This document shows positions 6,851 to 16,500 of a DNA stretch of 22,746 bases, in pieces. This DNA is from Oscillospiraceae bacterium (lineage in GTDB: Bacteria > Bacillota > Clostridia > Oscillospirales > Oscillospiraceae), in NCBI GenBank assembly GCA_017409645.1, contig JAFQSI010000206.1, forward strand, positions 1 to 22,746, in the 5' to 3' direction. The notes below the pieces were generated by a model that saw only the letters and a program-made list of their open reading frames with translations, had not been told where the DNA came from and made no database searches. The translations under genes and the position numbers were made by a program. Numbering within the stretch: the stretch's first letter is position 1; every line of letters starts with the position of its first letter.

Positions 6851-9800
6851 TCATGCCATGGCGCGATACAGGAAGGTCACGATCTGGGCACGGCTGCAGG
6901 TCTGACCAACGCCGAAGGTGTTGGCATCGATGCCCTTGGTGATGCCGTTTTCCACGGCCCACAGGACGGGGATGTAGCAGAACACATTGGGATCGGCCAC
7001 ATCGTCGAAGGTGGACGTGGCTGCCGAGACCTCGGGCTTGCCCATGGAGCGGTACAGGAAGGTGACCACATGGGCGCGGGTACACTCCATGCCGGAGCCG
7101 AAATGGGAGGCGTCCACACCCTTGGTGATACCCGCTTCCAGGGCCCAAAGGACAGCCTTGTAGCAGAAGTCACCCTCAGACACATCCACGAAGGGGTTCT
7201 CATGGGAGACAGGCTCGGGAGAACCGGCGGCGCGCCACAGGAAGGTGACCACCTGAGCCCGGGAGCAAGCCAGGCCTGGGCCGAAATGGGTGTCGTCGAT
7301 GCCCTTGGTGATGCCGTTTTCCACGGCCCACATCACGGGATCATGGTAGAAAGCGTCCACGGGAACATCCAAAAAGGGATTCACGGAGGGAGTCTCCTCC
7401 TTTTCGCCGCAGCGGGTGCAGATGCCATCGACGAAGTCGTGGCCCAGCGGGTCGGTGTGGTCCGCCACGTAGCTCTCGCCGCAGGAGCAGGTGTAGGTGG
7501 TGTAGCCGCCCTCGGTGCAGCTCGGCTCGGTGACCACGGCGGTGTAACTGTGTTCATGGGGCTTTTGGACCTCCAGCGTCAGGGGAAGCTGCTGGAGCTG
7601 TCCGTTTTCTTCGGCTCCGAGGTAGTCGGTGACGATGGAAACGGTGGTCTCGCCGCTTGCCGCAGGCCGGAAGGTCAGGCGGGCAACGGTCCGCGTATCG
7701 GAGATCATCTGGGCGTCTGCCAGGGATAGTTTGATCTGTCCTGCTGCGGCCTTCCATGCAAAGGCGTCTGCGCTGCCGCTGACGGCGGTCAGCTCCAGCA
7801 TGGAGCCGTCGAAGGAAACGGTCATATCCGCATTGGTGCCGGGGGCGGGCAGGGTGACGTCCACATACACCAGCTCATCCCGGATCTCTCCGGAGGACAG
7901 GGGAGCGGCTGCGCTGTGGAGGGTCCCCTGGGCCTTGGTTTCCCGGATGCCCGTCAGTTCTTCCTGCTGCTCTACGCGCACGGGCATGGACGTCACAGAG
8001 AGGGCCTGATCCGGCATGATGACGCCGATGTGGTTCCGGACCTCGCCGGGCTCCATCAGACCGGCAACGGGCCAGACCCCGTCGGCAAAGGTGCCCAGCT
8101 CATAGCAGGCCTTGCTGCCGCCGGCCACGTCGATGGCCATTAAGACGACATGGTCCCGGGTCTCCTTGTAGGCGCTGTAGTAGAGCATCTCGCCGTCGAA
8201 ATAGGCGGAGCCGTAGTAGGGAGTATCCATCTCGAAATCCAGCTTGGTGTAGATGCCCTTGGGGGCCAGGGTGTCATGCTCCAGATAGTAGTATCTGCCG
8301 TCCTGCTCCAGGAAGCCCATCAGGTAGACATAACCCAGCCGGTCGATGATGAAGTACCAGTCGACCATGGTGTCATAGCTTCCGTAGTTGTACGGCTGGG
8401 TGCCCACGTAGGCCAGGGCCACCAGATTGTTGGAGAACATGTAGTACCAGTTGTAGTAGTCGCCGGTTTCGGCGTCCACGTGCAGCACATTGCCGCCGTA
8501 GACCGCCATCAGGGAGTTGCCCGGCGCGCCGGGGGCGGGGGCCAGATCCACATAGGCGTCGGCGGAGGGGCCGATCCGGGTGGCTGCAAAGGTGTCGGGA
8601 TCCAGACGGTACAGGTCGGAACTCATGGAGTCCATGTAGATGGTGGAGGCGTAGAGCCAGCCGTCCTGGCTCATGGTGGCAGCGGCCAGATCGATGCCCA
8701 GGCTCTTGTCGGAAAGCCTGGTGTAATCCGGGATCCGGGAGGTGCTGAATTCACTCATCCAGGCCTTGCCGTTCTCGTCCCGGATGACGGCCCGGAGGGT
8801 CTTCTCATGCTCAAAGGTGGAAACGGTGCAGCTGGCGCGCTTGTCAGGGTCGATGACGGAGGCGGCGGTGATGACGCACTCGCCCAGCCCCACAGCCGTT
8901 ACCCGGCCGTTTTCGTCCACCCGGGCCACGGAATCGTTGGAGGAGGACCAGCGCACACTCCGGTCGCTGACGTACCAGGGCCAGACGGTGGCCTCCAGGT
9001 CCATGCCGTTGCCCAGAACGACCCGGGTGTCGGTGTGGCTCAGCTCCACCCGGTCCACGGTGTCCACGGGGTCAAACATGCCCTCGTCATGCTCCGGACG
9101 GGTGTAAAGGCCAACGAGCGTTGCCTCCTGCTCGGCGATCACGGTGACTTCGGCGGTTTTGGGATCGATCTCCAGCAGCACGTTGGGGTAGGCCCAGTAT
9201 AGCCTGCCCTCGTTGTGGTCCCAGGCCATGCTGCTCAGATGGGTGGAGTAGAACTCGCCCATATTGCCGACGGTGGTCATGTGGGGGGCCAGACCCGTGA
9301 TCTGCTCCAGGGTGTAGGTGTAGAGCTTGCTGGAGTCGTAGCCGGCGGAGTAGAAGTTGCCTGCGGTGTCGATGGCCATGGTATTGACGTCCACGGGCAG
9401 CTCGCAGATATCCTGCAGCTCGCCGTCGTCCATGTCGATGGTGGCAAGGTACGGCCTGGCCTCCCGGTTCAGCTCGGAGTAGTACTGGACATAGAGACGG
9501 CCGTCGGCGTGGTTGTAGGCCAGATCGTTGACGCCGGTGATGAGGCGCTCCCGATTGGGATCCAGCTGGCAGATCCGCTCGGTGACGCTCAGGTTCTCGT
9601 CATCGGCGACACAGAGGCTGTTGTCGGTGGTGATGACGAACACATGGCCGCCCACGTATTCCGCGGCTCTGGCCAGCACCGGCAGGCCCGTCTCTGCGAG
9701 GAAGGAGGTCTGACCGGCCCGGTCCACGCCCACATAGGTCATGGTGTTGTAGTCGATGGCGGTGAAGTATTCCCGCTCCATGGTGCCGAGGTCCATCTCC

Positions 9801-12800
9801 ACCCGGTAGGTGGTCACGTTGTTTGCGTAGTCATAGACTGCCACCAAAAATTCGGTGCCGTAGGCATCGGCAATGTCCAGCTCCACGGTGACGGTCTGGC
9901 CCAGCTGGGTCTGGTTGGGGGATTTGACGCTCATTTTCCGGGTGCCGTTTGCGTTCAGCAGGGCCACGGCGGCCACATGGCGGTTGTCCCGTGCCGTGAC
10001 GGTGAGCTTGTCTCCATCGATTTGGGACAGGTCGATGTCCAGGGCCTCGGGGGCGGTGTTGTCGATGGTGAAGGTGGTGGTCATGGTGCTGCCGATGCCC
10101 AGATCATCGTAGGGATAGCTGCCGTCGCTCTGGCGGTAGTAATGGGGCACGGCGGTCAGGGAGACGGCCACCTCGGTACCCTCGCGCAGGGGCGCGCCTG
10201 CGGCGTCGCGGCCGCTCCAGTCCAGACGGGCGTACTGGATGGCGTTCAGCCACTGACCGGAGGCGGGATCATAGAAGGCGGGGAACAGCTCCCCCAGCTC
10301 CCGCTGGTAGTACACCTCGCCGGTCTTTACGTTGGTGATCCGGATCCGGGCGGAACCCGCACCGCGGATCAGTGTGAAGCCCTGCTCGGTCAGGCGGGAG
10401 GCGTCCACGCTGTTGAAGGCGTTCCGGTCGGGGAGGTAGGTGTCATCGTCCAACACGGGATTGCCGCCGTAGTAGTACTCCTTGCCGTTGCCGTAATCGA
10501 TGCCCAGGGCGTTGCCGTAGGGACCGATGGCCTGGTAGAGATAGGGTGTGGTGCTGCTGGTCATGTGGACCAGCTCCATCAGGGTGCCCCGGTCAAACAT
10601 GGAAGGCTCGGACCAGTCGCCGTAGAAGGCCAGCACGGGGATGGAATGGACGGTACCGGCTTCTGCCGTGCTGCGGGCATAGACAAAGGCCTGCACGTAA
10701 GTACCCTTGGGCGTCTCGGCGTCCAGCTCCTGTTTGGCCCCGTCGGTCAGGGCCATGCGGACGGATACGGTGACGGTGCCCTTTGCGGGAACGGTGACGG
10801 TGTCGCCGCTGAGAGACGCGAGCAGCAGGTGGGCGTCATAGGAGTTGACCAGGCCGTCGCCGCTGATGTCGCCCTCGCCCTGCAGAGCGGGCTGATTGCC
10901 CACCACGAACTCCAGCAGGAGGTCCGCGTCGGCGGCGTCGGTCCTGCCGTCGCCGTTGAGATCATGCTCCCGGGAACCGGCGGCAAGCATGGCGTCGGAG
11001 TAGAAGGTCACATCCGCGTCAATATCCGTTGTCCGGGTGTCCAGCAGCCGGATCTCGCTGCCGGAGGAATACGCGAAAACATCCTGCCGGAACAGATCCG
11101 CACCCAGGGTGTAGGCCTGCTCGGTGTCCTCCAGATTGGTGATGGTAAAATCGAAGGTGTAGATGCCGTCGCGCAGGGGATCGTCCCCCAGCTCGGCCTT
11201 GACCTTGTAGTCGTTCTGGCCCTCGACCTTGACGAAGGAGTCGGCCTGGGCAGCCAGATCCACCCGGGCCAGACCGGCACCCTGGTGCAGCAGGGAGTAG
11301 TAATTGCCGCCGCTGGCTGTCTCCCGCAGGGGCTGGGCGGTGGACATCAGCAGGCTCTGGGCCAGATGGCGGGGGCTGAGGCCGGTCTTCTCCGCCAGTC
11401 CCTCCTCCCGGATGACCTGGGCCAGCAGGGCGGTCATGCCGGCCACCTGGGGCGCGGCCATGGAGGTGCCGGACATGGTTTCATACAGGGTGGAGCCGCC
11501 GCCATTGATGGGGTTGGAGCCCCAGACGGAGCGGATATTGCCGCCGGGGGCGGTGATCTCCGGCTTCAGCGTCAGGCTGCCGGGCACGCCCCAGGAGCTG
11601 TAGTCGCTCATGGTGTAAGCGCCGGTGACGCCTGCGCCCGTCCTGCCGTAGACCGTCATCGTGCCGGTATAGGCGATGTCGCTGACCTTCGCGGAAGCCG
11701 CCATGATGGCCAGGGTATCGGAGCGGCTGATGGCAGCCACGGGATTGGAGTAATAAACACCCGTCAGATCGGGGCCGTACACGTTGTCGTCGCTGTCGCA
11801 GATGACAACGGCGGCAGCGCCCTTGGCGACGGCAAAGTTTACCTTGTCGGCGTTGGACAGCCCGCCGCCGGCGACGAAGACGATCTTCCGGGCCACATCC
11901 AGACCCAGATAGTCCCCGGCATTGCCCGGGGCATCCAGCAGCACAAACTCATACGCTGTGCCGGAGCCGCCCGGATCCAGGGAGGTAAAGCTGCGGCTGC
12001 CGAAGCCGGAGGATTCCTGGTAGAAGCAGGTCCTGCCGGAGACTGTGAAAAAGGTACCCACGGCACCGGCATTTTCCACGGAGGCCACGGTGAAGGCGCT
12101 TCCATAGGAGCCGGGGGAGCCCACGGTGTCAAAGGACACGTCATCGTGGTACAGGTAGCCGAAGGTGGAGGATCTGGCCCAGTTGTAGGCGTTGCCTGCG
12201 GAGATGACGACCACGGTGTCGGTGTCCTGCATCATCTCCATCAGCTCGCCGAAGACATCGGTGTAGGGGGAGCCGGGGGCGGTGGTGCCCAGGGACAGAT
12301 TCACCGCATCGCAGCCCAGCATGATGGCGTCCTCGATGGCGACCATGTAGTCCGAGTCAAAGGGATTTCCTCTGCCGAAGACCTTCATGGTGACGAGCTG
12401 GGCGTCCGGGGCGACGCCCAGCATCCGAACAGCGTCCCGGGCATCCGCATAGCCGCTGCCGGAGGGGATATAGCGGTTGGCGGCGGCGATACCGGCCACA
12501 TGGGAGCCATGCTCGCCCTGCCGGTCGTTGTCGTGGACGATGTCCAGGCTGTAGTCCACATAGTTGAAGGCGAAGGGCAGCTTCTCATTGAGATACAGGT
12601 CCTCCGCCGTCAGACCGCTGTAGCGCGCATAGGCATGGAGCTGGGGCAGCACCTTGGCGATGGTCTGATCCGTCATCAGGTCCAGGGTGGCCTTGTAGCG
12701 CTCCGGGTCCATGTCCCTGGCGGCGGCATTTTGTTCCAGAGCGTACAGATACGCGCCGTTGTCGAAGGACTGGTGGTCCGTATCGATTCCGGTGTCGATG

Positions 12801-13393
12801 ATGGCGACGCGGCTGCCCGCGCCGGTGTAGCCGCTGCTCCACAGCTGTCCGGAGCCGATCATGCCGGAGCTGGGGTAGGCGGCGGGGGAAACGCTGTCGT
12901 GACGCGCCGCCGATGCGGGCTCATACTGGGCCTCCAGGGCAACGCTCCTGACGCCGGGGACGGCGGCGATCTCGTCCAGGGAGCCGTAGGGCACCCAGGC
13001 GGAGATGATATTGCCCACCAGGGTCAGATTCCAGACCACGTTCAGCGGACGGCCCTTCAGGGCCTGGGCGGAGATGGTCTTCTCCATCCGCTTCTGGGTC
13101 GCCAGAAGCTCCGCGCGGTAGGCCACCGCCTCGCGGTTGGAGGCGATGCCCATGGTGGCGTAGCCCGCTTCCACCGCGGAGGGCTTCTCCAGCATGATGG
13201 ACACGCGGACCAGCTCGGCATCGCCGCGCTCCGCCGTCTCATCCTTTTGGACCGGACGGTGGGACAGCTCTGCCGGGATGGGCAGGTCGACCTTTTCCCA
13301 GACAAGGCCGGAGGCATGGACCGCAGGGATAAACCCCAGCACCATGCAGAAGACCAGCACCCAGGAAAGGAACTGCTTCAGGGAATGTTTCAT
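6851..13393 (-). CDS. SLH-anchored multidomain S8 (subtilisin/lactocepin-like) protease with nested dockerin
   Basis: A 2180-aa secreted serine protease. The signal peptide is residues 1-27 (cut after VHA), followed by a propeptide. The S8 catalytic triad is Asp200 (IIDTGID), His295 (GEHGSHVAG) and Ser644 (SGTSMAAP), with oxyanion Asn401; a PA-like insert lies at roughly 455-585. Next is an Fn3_5-like domain (about 665-920) interrupted at about 808-862 by a type I dockerin with two calcium loops (DLNGDGRTDAAD, DISGDGLVNSYD). A propeller-like region, a Big_2 domain (about 1450-1528), a second propeller-like stretch, a cohesin-like domain (about 1840-1942), a Cys-pair module (about 1947-1998) and three SLH repeats (about 2003-2180) follow. 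SLH repeats bind pyruvylated wall polymer, so the enzyme is surface-anchored. The start at 13393 follows AAAGGAGAG; the longer frame to 13492 spans the promoter. Substrates are unknown. A close paralogue begins at 21487. Confidence 0.92.
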   Translation of the reverse strand: MKHSLKQFLSWVLVFCMVLGFIPAVHASGLVWEKVDLPIPAELSHRPVQKDETAERGDAELVRVSIMLEKPSAVEAGYATMGIASNREAVAYRAELLATQKRMEKTISAQALKGRPLNVVWNLTLVGNIISAWVPYGSLDEIAAVPGVRSVALEAQYEPASAARHDSVSPAAYPSSGMIGSGQLWSSGYTGAGSRVAIIDTGIDTDHQSFDNGAYLYALEQNAAARDMDPERYKATLDLMTDQTIAKVLPQLHAYARYSGLTAEDLYLNEKLPFAFNYVDYSLDIVHDNDRQGEHGSHVAGIAAANRYIPSGSGYADARDAVRMLGVAPDAQLVTMKVFGRGNPFDSDYMVAIEDAIMLGCDAVNLSLGTTAPGSPYTDVFGELMEMMQDTDTVVVISAGNAYNWARSSTFGYLYHDDVSFDTVGSPGSYGSAFTVASVENAGAVGTFFTVSGRTCFYQESSGFGSRSFTSLDPGGSGTAYEFVLLDAPGNAGDYLGLDVARKIVFVAGGGLSNADKVNFAVAKGAAAVVICDSDDNVYGPDLTGVYYSNPVAAISRSDTLAIMAASAKVSDIAYTGTMTVYGRTGAGVTGAYTMSDYSSWGVPGSLTLKPEITAPGGNIRSVWGSNPINGGGSTLYETMSGTSMAAPQVAGMTALLAQVIREEGLAEKTGLSPRHLAQSLLMSTAQPLRETASGGNYYSLLHQGAGLARVDLAAQADSFVKVEGQNDYKVKAELGDDPLRDGIYTFDFTITNLEDTEQAYTLGADLFRQDVFAYSSGSEIRLLDTRTTDIDADVTFYSDAMLAAGSREHDLNGDGRTDAADADLLLEFVVGNQPALQGEGDISGDGLVNSYDAHLLLASLSGDTVTVPAKGTVTVSVRMALTDGAKQELDAETPKGTYVQAFVYARSTAEAGTVHSIPVLAFYGDWSEPSMFDRGTLMELVHMTSSTTPYLYQAIGPYGNALGIDYGNGKEYYYGGNPVLDDDTYLPDRNAFNSVDASRLTEQGFTLIRGAGSARIRITNVKTGEVYYQRELGELFPAFYDPASGQWLNAIQYARLDWSGRDAAGAPLREGTEVAVSLTAVPHYYRQSDGSYPYDDLGIGSTMTTTFTIDNTAPEALDIDLSQIDGDKLTVTARDNRHVAAVALLNANGTRKMSVKSPNQTQLGQTVTVELDIADAYGTEFLVAVYDYANNVTTYRVEMDLGTMEREYFTAIDYNTMTYVGVDRAGQTSFLAETGLPVLARAAEYVGGHVFVITTDNSLCVADDENLSVTERICQLDPNRERLITGVNDLAYNHADGRLYVQYYSELNREARPYLATIDMDDGELQDICELPVDVNTMAIDTAGNFYSAGYDSSKLYTYTLEQITGLAPHMTTVGNMGEFYSTHLSSMAWDHNEGRLYWAYPNVLLEIDPKTAEVTVIAEQEATLVGLYTRPEHDEGMFDPVDTVDRVELSHTDTRVVLGNGMDLEATVWPWYVSDRSVRWSSSNDSVARVDENGRVTAVGLGECVITAASVIDPDKRASCTVSTFEHEKTLRAVIRDENGKAWMSEFSTSRIPDYTRLSDKSLGIDLAAATMSQDGWLYASTIYMDSMSSDLYRLDPDTFAATRIGPSADAYVDLAPAPGAPGNSLMAVYGGNVLHVDAETGDYYNWYYMFSNNLVALAYVGTQPYNYGSYDTMVDWYFIIDRLGYVYLMGFLEQDGRYYYLEHDTLAPKGIYTKLDFEMDTPYYGSAYFDGEMLYYSAYKETRDHVVLMAIDVAGGSKACYELGTFADGVWPVAGLMEPGEVRNHIGVIMPDQALSVTSMPVRVEQQEELTGIRETKAQGTLHSAAAPLSSGEIRDELVYVDVTLPAPGTNADMTVSFDGSMLELTAVSGSADAFAWKAAAGQIKLSLADAQMISDTRTVARLTFRPAASGETTVSIVTDYLGAEENGQLQQLPLTLEVQKPHEHSYTAVVTEPSCTEGGYTTYTCSCGESYVADHTDPLGHDFVDGICTRCGEKEETPSVNPFLDVPVDAFYHDPVMWAVENGITKGIDDTHFGPGLACSRAQVVTFLWRAAGSPEPVSHENPFVDVSEGDFCYKAVLWALEAGITKGVDASHFGSGMECTRAHVVTFLYRSMGKPEVSAATSTFDDVADPNVFCYIPVLWAVENGITKGIDANTFGVGQTCSRAQIVTFLYRAMA
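12960..13009 (-). repeat. 50-bp stretch identical (inverted) to 21871-21920
   Basis: This part of the protease propeptide coding region is the exact reverse complement of 21871-21920 in the paralogous protease. After one mismatch, another 13 identical bases follow. It is the longest identical tract I found in the inverted duplication, and a possible site for recombination between the two genes. Confidence 0.8.
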
Positions 13394-13438
13394 ATGCGTC
13401 TCTCCTTTTATTGAATTTCCTTTTTCAGGATCATTTAC

Positions 13439-13467
13439 ATAATATCCGCCGGACCTGACGGGCGCAA
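13439..13467 (-). promoter_or_regulatory. Promoter of the large SLH protease
   Basis: On the minus strand, -35 TTGCGC (13462-13467) lies 17 bp from -10 TATTAT (13439-13444), about 46 bases before the ATG at 13393. The leader holds TCCTGAAAAAGGA, a short inverted repeat also present in the leader of the paralogue at 21487. An AT-rich tract at about 13501-13520 could act as an UP element. Confidence 0.65.
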
Positions 13468-13550
13468 GCGGTATGAATACGTTATCGACCAATGCGCAGA
13501 TTTTTTATAAAATAACAGATATTCCCTCCGATTTCCGTGACAAACTCACG

Positions 13551-13586
13551 ATAAAAGGACCTGCTGCGGCGTGCAGCAGGTCCTTT
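13551..13586 (-). terminator. Terminator of the acyl-CoA dehydratase activase gene
   Basis: A perfect 14-bp stem (13554-13567 with 13573-13586, five-base loop) starts four bases after the activase stop codon on the minus strand and is followed by TTTTAT. It has the same AAAGGRCCTGCTGC core as the hairpins at 4880 and 21338. Confidence 0.88.
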
Positions 13587-13590
13587 CAGT

Positions 13591-16500
13591 TTACAGATTG
13601 TCCTTTGCGGCGGAGAGCATCAGCTTGATGCGGTTGAGCTGGTTGACCTCCGACGCGCCGGGGTCATAGTCCACGGCGGCGATGTTGGCCTGGGGGAATT
13701 CGGCCTTCAGCCGCTTGATGACACCCTTGCCCACCACATGGTTGGGCAGGCACGCGAAGGGCTGGATACAGACGATGTTGGGGACCCCCTGCTTGATCAG
13801 CTCGATCATCTCGCCGGTGAGGAACCAGCCCTCACCGTACTGATTGCCAATGGAGAGGAAGGGCTTGGTCTGCTGGGCGATCTGATCGATGGGCATGGGT
13901 GCTTCGAAGCGCTTGGACTGCTCCAGAGCTTCCAGCGCGGGCTTCCGGATTTTCCGAATGGCGTCCACTGCGATTTTGGAGGTGGTACTGCTGGAACGCT
14001 TGATGCCCAGGAACTCGGAGCGATACTGGTTGTTGTAGAAGCTGTAGTTCAGGAAGTCCATCAGATCGGGGACCACGGCTTCGGCGCCCTCCTTTTCCAA
14101 CAGCTCCACCAGATGGTTGTTGGCCAGGGGCATGTACTTGACCAGGATCTCGCCGACAACACCCACCCGGGGCTTGCGCAGCTCCTCGTGAATGGGCAGA
14201 CTGTCGAAATCCGCCACGATCTGTCGGCAGAGCTGCTTGTAGTGTCTGCCGCTGCGGCCGGAGGTCAGGGCCTCGGTGCATCTGCGCTGCCATGCGCGGT
14301 GCAGGGCATCGGCGGAGCCGGGGACCTGCTCATAGGGCCGCACCCGGTACAGGCAGCGCATCAGAAGATCGCCGTAGACGATGGCCTGGAGTGCGTCCAT
14401 CAGCATACCGGCAGAGATCCGGAAGCCGTCGTTTTTCTCCATGCCGTTGGCATTCAGAGAAATGACGGGGATGTGAGGCAGACCTGCCTTTTCCAGGGCC
14501 CGGCGGATGAAGGCCACATAGTTGCTGGCCCGGCAGCAGCCGCCGGTCTGGGCCATGATGATGGCGAGCTTGTCCGTGTCGTATTTTCCCGACAGCACCG
14601 CCTGCATGATCTGACCCACCACGGTGATGGAGGGGAAGCAGGCGTCGTTGTTGACGAATTTCAGACCCACATCTACGGCACGGCGGTCGTCGTTGTCCAG
14701 GACCACGATGTTGAAGCCGTACTTCTTGAATACCGGCTCCAGAAGGTCAAAATGGATGGGGCTCATCTGGGGCGCCAGGATGGTGTAGCCCTCGTTGAAC
14801 ATCTGCTTCGTGAATTCCTGCCGTACATAGGGGCTGTGATCGGGCTTTGCCAGGAGCTGCTTCTCCCGGCGCATATCCATGGCGGCCAGAAGGGAGCGGA
14901 TGCGGATCCGGACGGCGCCCAGATTGTTGACCTCGTCGATCTTCAGCAGGGTGTAGAGCTTGTTGCTTTTTTCCAGGATCTCCGCTACCTGATCCGTGGT
15001 GACGGCGTCCAGACCGCAGCCGAAGGAGTTCAGCTGCACCAGCTCCAGATCATCCCGGCTTGCCACGAACTGGGCCGCCTTGTAAAGCCGGGAGTGGTAC
15101 ACCCACTGGTCCACCACACGCAGGGGAGGGAGGGTGTCCTCCACGGGCAGAGCGTCCTCGGTGAAGACCGTCAGACCGTAGGAGGCGATCAGCTCCGGGA
15201 TGCCGTGGCTGATCTCCGGATCGATGTGGTAGGGGCGTCCCGCCAGGACGATGCCCCGGCCGCCCCTGGTTCGCATGGCCTCGTAGACCCGGCGGCCCTC
15301 CTCCCGGATGACGGCCTTGGCGTTTTGCTGTTCCAGCCAGGCCGCATGGACGGCGGCCCGGATCTCCTTTTCGGGAATATTCCATTCTTCCGCCGCAGTT
15401 TTCACCAGACGGTCTGCGGCGGTCTTTTCGCTGGTGAAGGCGATGAAGGGCCGGATGTAGCGGACGTCTCCGTCGGTGATGGCTTCGACATTGTTTTTCA
15501 GATTCTCCGCGTAGGATACCACGATGGGGCAGTTGTAGTGGTTCTGGGCGTTTTCCGTCTCCTGATGCTCGAAGAACACGCAGGGATGGAAGATGGTCTT
15601 GACGCCCTGCTCCACCAGCCACTGGACATGTCCGTGGGACAGCTTGGCGGGATAGCACTCGGATTCGGAGGGGATGGACTCCATGCCCAGTTCGTAGAGC
15701 TTCCGGTCTGACCAGGGGGACAGCACCACCCGGAAGCCCAATTCCTTGAAGAAGGTGGCCCAGAAGGGGTAATTCTCGTACATGTTCAGCACTCTGGGGA
15801 TGCCGATGGTGCCCCGGGGGGCGTTTTCCAGGGGCTTGTAGGGGGTAAAGAGCCGCTTGCGCTTGAATTCCACCAGATTGGGGGCCTTTTCACCCTTACC
15901 CGCGCTGCCTGCACCCTTTTCACAGCGGTTGCCGCTGACGTGCTTTCTGCCGCCGAAATGATTGACGGTGAGCATGCAGTTGTTGGAGCAACCGCCGCAG
16001 CGGACGGAGGTGGATCTATATGTAAGACGCAGCATTTCCTCCAGGGAGAGCATGGTGCTTTCCTGTCCGGTGTAATGACTCTTCGCCGTCAGGGCTGCGC
16101 CGAAGGCTCCCATCAGGCCGGAAATATCCGGGCAGGTGGCGTCCACCCCGGCGATCCGCTCAAAGGCCCGGAGGACGGCCTGGTTGTAAAAGGTGCCGCC
16201 CTGGACCACGATATGCTTTCCCAGATCCTCGGCGGATGCCAGCTTGATGACCTTGTACAGGGCATTTTTGATGACGGAGTAGGCAAGGCCCGAGGAGATG
16301 TCGGACACGGACGCGCCCTCCTTCTGGGCCTGCTTGACGTTGGAATTCATGAACACGGTGCAGCGGGTGCCCAGATCCACGGGAGCCTTTGCAAACAATG
16401 CTTCTTTGGCAAAGCCCTCGGCGGTGTAGCCCAGAGAAGTGGCGAAATTCTCGATGAAGGAGCCGCAGCCGGAGGAGCATGCTTCATTGAGCATGATGGA

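Noticed and set aside
9215..13414. A 1399-codon open frame on the plus strand, opposite the SLH protease
   Set aside because: The translation is low-complexity Gly/Val/His/Gln-rich with no domain, typical of an antisense shadow in GC-rich DNA. The minus-strand frame has signal peptide, catalytic triad and SLH repeats.
13394..13492. N-terminal extension of the large protease to 13492
   Set aside because: It would place 33 residues ahead of a clean signal peptide and lies over the -35/-10 boxes; the ATG at 13393 has a strong RBS.
13738..15711. Long plus-strand open frame opposite the activase gene (also 16600-17856)
   Set aside because: Antisense shadows with the same Gly/Val/Asp/His-rich composition and no recognisable motif; the activase reading is unambiguous.
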